The notes beneath the pieces were generated by a model. The model ran no database searches, was not told the DNA's origin, and saw only the letters and a program-made list of their open reading frames with translations. From Halichondria panicea (Eukaryota; Porifera; Demospongiae; Suberitida; Halichondriidae), in NCBI RefSeq assembly GCF_963675165.1, contig NC_087389.1:778001-842000 (forward strand): 64,000 nt of DNA, read 5' to 3'. The position numbers and the translations under genes are program-made. Positions 11,648 through 22,376 of the stretch are shown in pieces. Numbering within the stretch: the stretch's first letter is position 1; the number at the start of each line of letters is the position of its first letter.

Positions 11648-13504
11648 ATGGATAAACAAGAGCTAGAGAGCCCAGCTAGACAATCATTAGAGGTTAGTTT
11701 GGAATGATGTGGTAAAGAAATAGATCTGGTGGGCTGGTGGGCAGTGGTAGATCTTCAGTGTGTGGAATTATTTTGCTTCTTTTTTCTCCAGAAATTGCAG
11801 GACAATTGCACTACAAGATCATCACTCCAACGCTCCCTGTACACAAATGGACTTGTGACACCCTACAAATCTCCAGACTCCTCCTACCTTGTCCGAATCA
11901 ACTCAACCTCATCCTTCAACTTTCCCATCACCCCCTCCCGATCCCCACAATGTGACATGCACAATAAACCCACTTCTCCACAACCTGATAGATTTATGAC
12001 AACCAATAGTCTGGATCTACCGATCACCCCACCCTCACCCAGTGTCTGCATTCCGAGGCATATTTTACACAAGCAGACAGTTTTTCAAACCCCTGGGCCT
12101 TTGCCACGTGTCAAACGCAAGATTTTGTGTTCGAATACATTACCCACCAAAGCAGCCAAGCCCTCTCCTGTTTCCCCTCAGCGCCCACTACAGAGACACA
12201 ACTGTGAACTCCCTATGCTGGAAAAGGTGGGTAAGAGAAACAGCCCTACAACAGGCAGAGGCCTAAATGACACCAATACTGATCTTGTCAGTATATGTGT
12301 GCTTAGAGAGTCGGTCTATAAAGAACTGTTACGCGATTGGCAAGACGAGCTCAACAAGCAAAGTGATGCCACTATCTTTGTAGAGAACATTGTCGACCGA
12401 GTATCTCCACCGGTGAACTTTACATATATCTCTTCTAATCGCTATGCACTTGGTGTTCCTGACCCTTCCACTCCCGAGGTATCCAGCTCTCTCTGTGGCT
12501 GTGAGTGTGAGGAAAATTGTGGTACAAAATCATCGTGTTGTCCTTCGATGGCCGGTGTTGCGTTTGCCTATACTAGATCTGGAAACGTGCGTGTACAAAC
12601 TGGAACTCCAATCTACGAGTGCAACTCTAAATGTTCCTGCCCCCCGGATTGTGTTAATAGAGTTGTGCAACACGGTCAACAAACCCCACTCACCATCTTC
12701 CGAACCCCCAACGGTAGAGGCTGGGGTGTGCGGTCCATGCAGCCCATCAGAGCACACTCGTTTGTCACAGAGTACGTTGGGGAGGTGATCACCAGCGAAG
12801 AAGCTGAAAAGAGAGGTCATTTGTATGATGAGCAGGGAGCCACTTATTTGTTTGACCTGGACTTTGATGATGATAACTCAGAGTTCACCATCGACGCAGC
12901 CAAGGAGGGTAACATCTCACACTTCTTCAATCACTCGGTACGTTTGTATATGGTTCACTCTTATCCCTTGAGGTTGTGTGTTACTGTGTGTAATGACTGT
13001 ACTGTAGTTGTACGATAGTGTACTTTATTTCAAGCATTGTATGTACAAGTAGACTAGTACATGTATGAATTATGTTGTGTGGCGCTGTCAATTGTTACCT
13101 ATCTTCTATAATAATCCTCCGGTGCCAGTGCCAGTAGCCTCTCGTGTATACATGTATAGATGTGTGTTTATTTTCTATCGTATTGTATACACACACACAA
13201 CACACACACACCCACACACACACACACACACTACCCCCCCACACACACACACTACCCCCCCCACACACACACACTCTCTCTCTTCCAGTGTCAGCCCAAC
13301 TTGGTGGTCTACTCAGTCTGGATAGAGTGTCTGGATAAGCGTTTACCGAGGATTGCATTTTTTTCCAGACAAAAAATCTCCAGTGGCGAAGAGTTGACCT
13401 TTGACTATCATATGAACCACAACCAATATATTTCTGTATCGCCTGCAACCCACAAGAAGATGTGTCTCTGTGGGGCAGACAAGTGTTTGGGTTATTACTA
13501 CTGA
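11648..13504 (+). CDS. SUV39H-like histone methyltransferase, copy B (no chromodomain)
   Basis: Three exons fit in phase: a short exon 11648-11692 (MDKQELESPARQSLE), 11792-12937 and 13289-13504, giving about 468 residues. The large exon aligns with exon 4 of copy A from CTTRSS onwards and includes Ser/Pro blocks, a pre-SET cluster (CGCECEENCGTKSSCC, then YECNSKCSCPPDC) and a SET core with NISHFFNHS|CQPNL. Post-SET MCLCGADKCLGYYY is intact. All catalytic landmarks are present, so it should be active. The copy A exons carrying the chromodomain have no counterpart. The first exon is inferred only from an ATG, an open frame and a good donor; the enzymatic exons are certain. Tandem origin with copy A is plain from near-identical SET DNA. 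Confidence 0.88.
13188..13285. repeat. CA/C-rich microsatellite in SUV39H-B last intron
   Basis: Alternating (CA)n and C runs up to the acceptor of the last exon; homologous in position to the tract in copy A. Confidence 0.9.
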
Positions 13505-13970
13505 ACTTCGTTACTGATGATAACTATTCAAAATTTTTAATTATAATTATACTTGTCCGTAACTCTTATAATTATACTTGTCCGTAACTCTTATAATTAT
13601 ACTTGTCCGTAACTCTTATAATTATACTTGCAGTCCATGCAATATGATTTTTAACTTTTTAATTTTTACTGAATTTCATGTCTGTCCTATAATTATAAAA
13701 CTTTTGCTCGGTCGATCGTTGTTCAATTTACATACATAAACACCAGGGTTCTATTACTTCAATATTATTAAGTATGTTGGGGAAGATGAATAAGTCCTGG
13801 GAATTTTTTTGGAGCTTCTTATAATTATAAATATAATGTTGTCAGTGATAATAATTAATTGTCATGTTAAAATAACTGCCAGTGATTAACAACAACTCAG
13901 TCGATAATAATGAAATTTTATGAACATACATACATACACGAAAGAGATGGACCCTAGTAATCAACAGTCA
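13505..13970. other. convergent intergenic region with 25-bp tandem repeat
   Basis: Between the SUV39H-B stop and the MANF stop. At about 13537-13632 it contains about four copies of a 25-bp unit, ttataattatacttgtccgt plus aactc. The rest is AT-rich without recognised features. Confidence 0.8.
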
Positions 13971-15092
13971 TCACAGTTCAACGTGTTGATGCATAACAGT
14001 CTCTATCTTGTTAATAAAGTCCGTTTTCTCTGCACAACCTCGACAGTCCTCCCCCCAATTAATGAGGATCTTCTTGAGCTGTTTGACTCGCATCTTTTTC
14101 AGGTCTACATTCTTGAAGTCAATCTCCTTGTCTGAGAAAGAGAGGGAGTAAGAATATATTACTGATGTGTACAGTGTACAGGTGTTAGCAAAAAAAAAAA
14201 AAAAAAATAATAATAATAATAAAAATAATAAAAAGGCTCTCGTTATGATGCATGCAACTGCAGTACACACACAAGCCTAATAAACACCAGACTGGTATCG
14301 CTAAAAACACAACGCTGTTTGTAGTTGTATCAATCACTCACCATATTTCAAGTCACAAATTTCTCCATCTTTTCCCTTCAACTTCTCACAGATCTTCTCA
14401 GGTGGCATACCATAGGACAATGGCTTTGTGACCTCATTGATGAGTTTGGTGGCAGCTATGTCTGATGCTCCAATGTAGTAGCACTGAATAAAAAAATAAA
14501 TTCCAATCCCAAATGATACTATCAGGTACTATGTGTACACTACCAACATTGCATAGTTTTATCACTCAGGAAACCAACGAATATGCATTTCACCCAACAA
14601 AATCCTCTGGTTCTGAAATAAGTTATTAGGGGGTGATAATTTATAATCATGCCACTTAACAATGGGGGAGGGCTTACAAATCTCTCGTCTTTGTCCTTGG
14701 CTTTCTTGCATTCTTTAATCAGTTCAACCTCCAGAGATTTCTTCCCGATGGCCAGTGGGTCCTTGCCCTGCTCCTGCAAGCTCTTGCCAACCTTGGTCAG
14801 GAATCCAATACACACTGTAAGAGGGTACAACAATAGACATTGGCAAAGATAATATTATTGATGTCAGTATAGTGTGGTAGTCATATAAAGTTGTCTACAA
14901 CACATCATACATAAGTAGTCTACATATTAAACTAATGTAGAGGCTGAAGTATAAAGAGAGTCACCAATAATTATATAATACAGGAGCTAACTACATCATT
15001 CTCTCACCTTCACAATCTCCTTCCTTTAGTTTAGCCTCCACTAGAGAGCACAGAGCACACAGGCACAGGGTAAACAGCAGCTTCAAGTCCAT
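13971..15092 (-). CDS. MANF: MANF/CDNF neurotrophic factor homologue
   Basis: Four exons in phase (15092-15008, 14814-14678, 14483-14342, 14131-13971) encode 174 residues, near human MANF (182). Signal peptide [20 protein letters not shown]; saposin-like N-domain with DCEVCIGFL and [20 protein letters not shown]...EKICEKL; C-terminal SAP-like domain with [15 protein letters not shown] and the CRGC (CXXC) motif in CRGCAEK. The protein ends HVEL, a KDEL-like retrieval signal in place of the RTDL of vertebrates. MANF is a secreted, ER-resident protein that protects against unfolded-protein stress. The start at MDLK was chosen because it opens the signal peptide; the frame extends upstream without a better start. 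Confidence 0.95.
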
Positions 15093-15714
15093 GTCAGTAG
15101 CGCTTCTCTTGAAAGTTAACTGAGTGTATTCCGTTCGCGGTTTCTTTTGTTTGCAATTCCTCCCCACAAGATACCATGTGTGTTGGCATGAAGTGGTTGG
15201 TTGATATGAGCATACGCCCACTTAACTAACGCCCACTCGCATAGCAACTTGAGGGAATACAAATGTAGATCTAATCTCTTGTGCAAGCAACATGCATTAT
15301 ATAATTAACTTTTCAGAACAAGGTAAACTGAGTGAGAATAGGTAGCCCAGGCCACTGCCAGTCTTGAAGTCTAGCCAGTAAAAACTATTTGGTGTAGGCC
15401 AGTCTAGGAAACAGAATGAAAATGAACAATTTAAGGACATTTTTTAACCAGGAACAGTCAATGCATTAGGGATAGCATAATATCAATAATGTTCTAGGCC
15501 TATATAAATAAAACAATGTTAATAGAGTTGTGCAGTACGTATAACCCACACGCTACGTGGGTGAACTGCATCAGCACCCCACGCAATTGCAAGTGTAGTA
15601 CAGCAGTATGCAGTTAGCTAGCTGTCAAAAGAATGTTATACCACAGTAGTAATGTCTACGAGAAATTAGGAATGTCATACATTAGGATTACAGATAGCTA
15701 AGAGAGTCTCATAG
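15093..15714. other. intergenic: MANF promoter side and CDK20 3' side
   Basis: About 620 bp. Around 15530-15620 lies a short sequence (gtgaactgcatcagcacccc, then acgcaattgcaagtgt) that recurs in diverged form at about 28677-28720, so it is part of a dispersed repeat. Otherwise nothing recognised. Confidence 0.45.
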
Positions 15715-18269
15715 TTATGAGGGCAGGGTGATGAGAGCAGCATAGGTAGCCAGCTGCTTGGGTGTGATGAGGGCGTCCTGGATAGGAGTTTGTATGTCCA
15801 GTGTGTCCTCCATCTTGTTGAGGGCTCTGTTGGGTATGGGCAGCTCTGAGTGGTGGGCAGGGAGGGGAGGGCTGAACAAGTACGGGTCCAGCAGCGCCTA
15901 CAAGGGGGAAGACTCAAACATTAATTTAGCGTATTTGTATACATACAAAAGGACTGTGTATATAATTAGGCTAACGTACTACGTGTATTGCTAAAATTCA
16001 CATAATATAATCTGTGTACGTATAATGATCGTGAGCTCACATCACTCGCTTGAATCCTTTTCTTAGAGTTGTAAATCAGAAACTTGTTTAACAGGTTCAG
16101 TGCCTACAAACACAGACACACACTAAGACACCCACATGCTACAACACAACACACCTCAGGGGAGGCCTCGGGCACCACCTCCTCCAGAGGTATGGGAGGC
16201 ATGTCAGGGAACTCTATCTTCTTGTAGTCAGGCAGTTCCAGTAGTCCCTGCATTATAAGGGAGTGTGATTACAGAGGGGGCGGGATTATAGAGGAGGTGG
16301 GTTGTTCCAATACCGGCCAGATGCTCTCATTAGGTGTGCCCAGCACTCGCAGTACACAGTACAGCTGGTTGATATCATTCTCACCCTGCAATGCACACAT
16401 AGACATGTACAGACACAGGTTTTGTCTATGATCCAGTGATCTCACAGTCAGTATGTACGTACATCACAGTAGAACTAGGCGCATAAGCTATCAGTTATCT
16501 AGGCCAATAATACTATAATGGGCTAATAGAGTCTTCGAACCATTGATTAAACCTAGGAGGGTTGTTATGGCTCTAATTATAACTATACGGCAATGAACAG
16601 AGTATACAAACTCACAGGGAACAATGGAGAGTTGTTAATTAGCTCTCCAAACACGCATCCCACAGCCCTGTACAGGAGTACATTAGTCCAGTCACCACAC
16701 CCACCCACCCCCCAGTAGCAAGACCTACCACAAGTCCACACCAGGATCGTAGCTCCTCGACCCATACAGCAACTCTGGGGCTCTGTACCATCTGCAAGGA
16801 GGAGGCAAGTGTTGACAGGGCTGTTTAATCAAGACTCTTTCAGCTGCCATAACTTAAATTCCGTCAATCCAATTTCAACAATTTTATGATTTTCTGAAAG
16901 CTTAGAAAGAGACCTTTCAAATGGTATCATCAAAGTTCATATTGGGAGATGAAATAATTAGCCAATTTCGGCCACATACCATGGATTATAGCCCATGGTC
17001 CAAGGCCGAAAAATGACAAATTATGGCCCTAACCAAATTTTGGATTTAAACACATAATATGAAAGGTTTCATTCTAAGCTTTCAGAAAATCATAAAATAT
17101 TTGAAATCGGACCAACAATACGGAAGTTACGGCTGTTGAAAGATGTTTAACTACCCCTCTCTGTTTAACTATCAGCTGCCATATCTTGAATTCCGTGTAT
17201 TCAATTTCAACAATTTCAGAAAGCCTAGAAACGGTATCAGTTGAGGGCTACAGTACATAAGTACAAGTATCACACTGCCTATCAGTGCATGTGGTTCACC
17301 TGGTGGCCACTTGGTGACTGTACTGTCTCTGAGGCTCTTGGTCATCCGGAGCAGCAGAGAACACTCTGGCCAGACCAAAGTCGGCTATCTTGAGATGGCC
17401 AGTCGGACTGATGAGCAGATTGGCAGGTTTCAGGTCCTATCAGGGCAAGAGATATGAATCACACTAGATCAACAGTCCTCTGCATTAATATGCTGCTAAG
17501 TTAATATGCCCATACACACAGTATAGTTTGATGAAGACATATAGATCTCACCCTATGCATTATAGACTTGCCATGGAGGTAGGCCACACCTTTGAGTAGC
17601 ATCAGCATATAGCTCTTGATCTGTGCCTATATAAAACAAAAAATGTATTGCCACCTATACTTAACCTACACTGTAAATATAATTCATCAGCACAGCAGTT
17701 GCAGCATTGAGCGTGCTCATAGTTGACCTCATACACACTTCACCTCAGTTAGTGGTCTCTCTGAGTTCCTCACAACTTCGGACAAGTCTGAGAGCATGTA
17801 GTCAAACACCAGTACAAACCCACTGGCCATTGGAAACACCTCCCTCAAGCGAACCACCTACAATTGCAATATTTTTTCTATCGTTATATTTAGAGCAGCA
17901 CATACAAGACAGACACTGTATATCATGACGACATTAACTAGCTAGTGTGTGTACTTACATGATGGTTCTCTGCACTCTCTTGAAGTGCTTTGATCTCCCT
18001 GTATCAGTGAACCATGGGCATATTATCATTAGCAGTAGTGTGAGCTTGAACATACCTAAGTGCTGAATTGGGTATCCCGTCTTCTAGCTTCCGGAGTTGG
18101 ACTTTCTTGAGAGCCACTAGCTCACCAGTCTAATAGAGATTTGCTCACACTGCTTGTGTATGTGGATGCATGTATCCTTCACCTTGATGTGCTTGGCCTT
18201 GAGTACAATGCCATGAGCACCTTCACCTATCCTTCCAATGACATGGTAGTTCTCAAGGTGTAGCATCAT
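15715..18269 (-). CDS. CDK20: CDK20 (cell cycle-related kinase, CCRK)
   Basis: About a dozen small exons spell a full kinase of roughly 340 residues. Landmarks: glycine loop [21 protein letters not shown] lysine, [12 protein letters not shown] (a CDK C-helix), [47 protein letters not shown], and the CDK20-specific C-terminal [17 protein letters not shown]. The protein ends [11 protein letters not shown]20 acts at cilia (MAK/ICK pathway, Hedgehog) and cell growth. The activation-loop residue equivalent to CDK2 Thr160 is Ser here ([10 protein letters not shown]). An intron at about 16830-17235 contains a foldback repeat. Start MMLHLENYH (18269), 98 bp from a divergent gene. Confidence 0.95.
16833..17150. 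mobile_element. foldback (long-TIR) repeat, copy 1, in CDK20 intron
   Basis: The left half (gactctttcagctgccataa, then tgattttctgaaagcttaga) is the imperfect inverse of the right half (taagctttcagaaaatcata, then agttacggctgttgaaagat). Between the halves lies a conserved core with ggccgaaaaatgacaaatta. Related copies are at about 36166-36480 (reverse orientation) and 58990-59245, with a fragment at 17173-17235. No coding capacity, so a MITE-like element. Boundaries are approximate. Confidence 0.8.
17173..17235. mobile_element. partial copy of the same foldback repeat
   Basis: About 60 bp (cagctgccatatcttgaatt onward) repeat the left arm of the element just upstream and then stop. Confidence 0.65.
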
Positions 18270-18367
18270 TGTGAAAAGCTTCAGTAGGTAACGATCGATG
18301 AAAACATTAATTTTACTCTGCAAGGCCACCACTTACTTTGTCTGTGTGGTGAGACTTGTGTGTAGAA
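18270..18367. promoter_or_regulatory. 98-bp bidirectional promoter, CDK20 / COMTD1-like
   Basis: Only 98 bp lie between the divergent start codons, so both 5' UTRs and a shared promoter must fit here or overlap the coding starts. No specific factor site recognised. Confidence 0.6.
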
Positions 18368-19135
18368 ATGGCCGACAACTGGAAGTGCTGTATTCCTGCT
18401 GCTATAGCTGGTGGAGCTGGTCTGGCAGCTCTGGGATTCATGTACATGAGGTACAGAAGGAACAAGGCTGCCTCTTATGTTGGTAAGAGCTGGTGGCTGT
18501 CTGACCCTCTCAATGTGTATGTCAGAAACCACAATGTCGATGATCAAGTTCTTGGAGAGCTCCGTGTTATGTCTACCAAGCTCGAGCAGGGAATAATGAC
18601 TACGTCAGTTGAAAGCTGCAAATTGTTAACCTTTTACGTCCGAGCGCTAAATGCCAAGAAGTGTTTGGATGTTGGTGTGTTCACTGGTTGCAGTGCGTTT
18701 GCAATGGCTCTTGGTTTGCCCGATGAGGGGAAAGTGATCGCCTGTGATATCAGTGAAGAATTCACGAGTCTTGGCAAACCATTCTGGGAGAGAGGTGGAG
18801 TGAGTGGGAAGATCGACTTACGATTGCAACCTGCTACACAAACTCTTCAGGAATTGATTGACAACGGTGAAACTGGCACTTTTGATTTGATGTTTATCGA
18901 TGCAGACAAAGACAATTACGGTGTGTACTACGAATTGGGGATGGAGCTGCTGAGAAAAGGTGGTTTGGTTATTGTGGACAACGCTCTTTGGAGTGGGCAA
19001 GTGGCAGATCCTGCGAATACTTCAAAAGCAACAGTGTCTATTCGAGAGTTGAACAAGAAGATGAGAGATGATCCGCGAGTGGAGTATCTCCTATTGAACA
19101 TAGCTGATGGAACGGGAATCGCTCAAAAACTTTAG
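18368..19135 (+). CDS. COMTD1: catechol O-methyltransferase domain protein (COMTD1-like)
   Basis: Single-exon frame of 255 residues, near human COMTD1 (262). An N-terminal membrane helix (CCIPAAIAGGAGLAALGFMYM) is followed by an O-methyltransferase of the caffeoyl-CoA/COMT class: SVESCKLLTFYVRAL, then motif I KCLDVGVFTGCSAFAMAL (SAM binding), DISEEF, MFIDADKDNY (metal-binding Asp), and VDNALWSGQVADP. It should be a membrane-anchored SAM-dependent methyltransferase; the substrate is unknown even for the human protein. The start MADNWKCC at 18368 precedes the helix; an in-frame ATG 12 bases upstream is possible. Intronless in an intron-rich setting. Confidence 0.92.
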   Translation: MADNWKCCIPAAIAGGAGLAALGFMYMRYRRNKAASYVGKSWWLSDPLNVYVRNHNVDDQVLGELRVMSTKLEQGIMTTSVESCKLLTFYVRALNAKKCLDVGVFTGCSAFAMALGLPDEGKVIACDISEEFTSLGKPFWERGGVSGKIDLRLQPATQTLQELIDNGETGTFDLMFIDADKDNYGVYYELGMELLRKGGLVIVDNALWSGQVADPANTSKATVSIRELNKKMRDDPRVEYLLLNIADGTGIAQKL

Positions 19136-19420
19136 GTATTATTGACTGAATGATTAGAATCAAATTTATATCATACTGAGTAGAATTTCACTTTATATTT
19201 ATATTGTGACAAAATAATGTCAGTTTGCATGATGCTGCTTGATCAGTAGGCCTGGTATTCCTGTATCTACATGTACAAGCTTTTTATATAAATCCAGGCT
19301 ATAATAATATTGCATCATAGGAACTATTTTTAGATAATTAATACTTTAATTAGTGTGCTGACCACAAAACAAGCCCTGTCACTGTACAAACTGCAATCAA
19401 TCAACTGTAGGCTAGCTACG

Positions 19421-22142
19421 ATGGCTGCACCGAGATCTAGACGTCGACCAATCTGTGGACTGATTATCAAGCAAACTGAGAAGCCCATTCCTCTCAAAGA
19501 AGTGTCTGTGGAGGCAGAAGTTAAAGCATGTCTTCTAGGACTCAAGTCAGTATTGAAGTACACCAACGACTCCTCTGATCCAGTAGAGGTGCTGTTCAGA
19601 TTCCCAGTGGAGGACTCCAGTGCAGTGGTGGGACTCACCGCTATTATTGATGGTCGCAGAATCAAGGCCGACATTAAAGAGAAAGAGGAGGCCAGAGCTA
19701 CCTACGATGACGCCATTGCTAGTGGACAATCGGCTGCTCTTGGGGAGGAGAAGAAAGGAGACATCTTTAGCATCACTTTAGGAAACTTGCCTCCTCAGAA
19801 AGATGCCGAGATTCACCTCCAAATGGTTGCAGAGCTACCGATCGATGCAGAAGACAATATTCGATTCTCCCTCCCCTCTGTCTTTAAGCCACGCTACACT
19901 CCGGCTGGATCTAGTGACCCACTTGCCGATGTGTCAGATTCTGGCTCTCAAGTTTCCTCTGCCCAAATTGCCGGCTACAATAGCTTCAAACTGAACATTC
20001 TAGAACCCCAAGGCATCGCAACGATCGTCTCCCCCACCCACACTCTCAATCGCACTGACAGAGCAGACAAGATCGAAGTGACTCTTAGTGACCAGAAGCC
20101 GGCTGATAAAGACTTGGTGGTTCTCATCCAGCACAAGGAGCCCCATCAGCCGAGTGCAGTAGTGGAGGATGGAAACTCAAAGGATACAGGCTTCATGAGC
20201 CAGAAAGCTGTCATGGTCAATTTCTTTCCCAAATTCGAACAATTGGAAAATGACTGTGAATTCATCTTCCTTGTGGACAGGAGTGGTAGCATGAGCGGAC
20301 AGTTCATCCAGAGTGCCAGTGAAACTCTCATTCTCTTCATGAAAAGTTTGCCTGAGAATTGCTACTTCAATATTGTTGGTTTTGGATCACGTTACGAACA
20401 GCTATTTCCTGAAGTCAGTGTTCCTTACTCGCAGTCGACTCTGGACAAAGCAGTGGCACACCTAACTGGATTGCAGGCCAATTTAGGAGGAACTGAACTT
20501 CTTAGTCCGTTGGATTTCATTCTCAAGTCTAAGCCTCAAGGTGGTCTGTCTCGCCAAGTATTTGTGCTCACTGATGGTGCTGTCAGCAACACTGATGCCT
20601 GTGTGCAGAAGGTGAAGCAAAACAATAGCAGTGCAAGGTAAGGAAATTGAATACTTGTGGTACTATAGTATGGTTTTCGTTGTTATTGACAGTTGTATTA
20701 TTTTAATTCCCTCAGGTGTTTCACGTTTGGTATAGGGTCTGGTGCGTCCACTGCTCTGGTGGAGGGGCTAGCTCGTGCTGGCAATGGAAGTGCAGAGTTT
20801 GTTAAAGAAGGGGAACGTCTACAGCCAAAGGTTTGACATTAATTTATCATTAATTATTCATTATTTTGTCATAACAATACTTTTTAGGGGACCTGTTTAC
20901 CCATGCATTGTTGTGTCTGCGTGGCTGATTACATGTGACTAGAGTGTTTATTTATTCATTGTTATGCCACTTCAGGTGATTCGTAGTTTGAAGAGAGCCC
21001 TGCAACCCGCCCTGACAGATGTGAGTCTGGAATTCAAAATTGACGGAAAGCCTGAAATTCTCCAGTGTCCGCAAACCTTGCCTCCAATCTTTGCTGGAGA
21101 GAAGTTGGTGATCTATGCACTTGTCAAGGCAAAGAGTGATAAACTGACAGGAAAGGCCGTACTCAAAGGAAAACTGCTACAGAAATCGATCTCTGACACA
21201 GTAGTATTCAAGTCTGGAGCTGGGGAGGTGTCGCCAGTTTCAACAGTGCATCACCTTGCGGCTAAGGCCCTCATAAAAGACTGGGAGCGCGAGAGAAAAG
21301 ATTCTAAAGAGATTGTGAAGCTGAGTGTTGAGTCGAGCGTGATATCCTCCCACACCGCCTTCATTGCAGTGGACGAGGAGAACTTGAAACCTATCGAAGG
21401 CGCTCTGCAATCGTTTGATGTCCGAGCTCAATATCCCTATTCTCGTAGTCGTATGATGATGGACAGGAGGAGTGCACCACTAGCGATGAGTGGACCACCA
21501 GGGATGAGTGGACCACCAGGTGGAGGTGGAGGTGGGGGAAGAGGCGGAGTGAATAAAAAGAAATTTACACAATTTAGGAGTGCTGCTCCTGCACGAAGAA
21601 TGGCTTCTGAATGTAGCAGTGGTCCCCCTCCAATGAAGTGCATGGCCTCAATGGCTAGTGGACCACCACCCCCTCCGATGATGGCCCCAATGTTTGGTGG
21701 ACCACCCCCTCCTCCGATGGCCCCCTCAATGTCTGGTGGACCACCCCCTCCTCCGATGGCATCTCGATATATTGACTTGTCTTCGTCTAGCGGACCACCA
21801 CCACCAAATTCATCCTCCATTGTGGTTGTTAGCCTTTCTTCAATAATTGGAGCCCAGCAAGCGGACGGCTCGTGGAAGATGAACGCTGCTCTGGCTCGAT
21901 TCGTGGGGAAGACGCTTGAAGAAGTTGAGAGTGGATGTCCGACTGAGTGTCAAGGTGTGACAGCGTTGCTCTGGGCTACCCTGCTGATACTGGAGCTACT
22001 GCACACACAGTACGATGATGATATGGAGGAGTGGGAGTTGGTGGGAGCCAAGGCTGAGACCTGGACCAAGAAACAAAGCATCCCCAGCGGAGATACCACG
22101 CTGGACAGTATGAAGGCCGCTGCAAAGAAACTGTTGGCCTAA
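19421..22142 (+). CDS. VIT and von Willebrand A domain protein (VWA5A-like)
   Basis: Three exons in phase (19421-20637, 20716-20830, 20976-22142), 832 residues. N-terminal VIT domain: VSVEAEVKACLLGLKSVLKY, FRFPVEDSSAVVGL, KEKEEARATYDDAI and GDIFSITLGNLPP. VWA domain with MIDAS DRSGSMSGQ (residues about 287-295) and LTDGAVSNT. A low-complexity Gly/Pro section follows (SGPPGMSGPPGGGGGGG and repeated GGPPPPPM units). The C-terminal block QADGSWKMNAALARFVG ... CQGVTALLWATLLILELLH matches the VWA5A/PARP4 type tail. No signal peptide, so a cytosolic member like VWA5A rather than secreted inter-alpha-trypsin inhibitor heavy chain. Function is poorly known in the family. Confidence 0.88.
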
Positions 22143-22376
22143 CTGGAAACTGTTAGTGAATGATTTAGTAACAAGTTGCAAACTATTATAGCTAGCTTAT
22201 TGCGAAGCTCAGAAGTAGAGTTATATATAGCTAGTGTTTTTCCTTTATTTGAATTCTTTTGACGAGTAGATCTACGTACAGTGTGGTACACTACACAATT
22301 TGACAATATAAATTATTCAATTATCACATCCGTAGTTGGACAAAATAACAATTTCAATTTTAATTCTGGTAAATTA

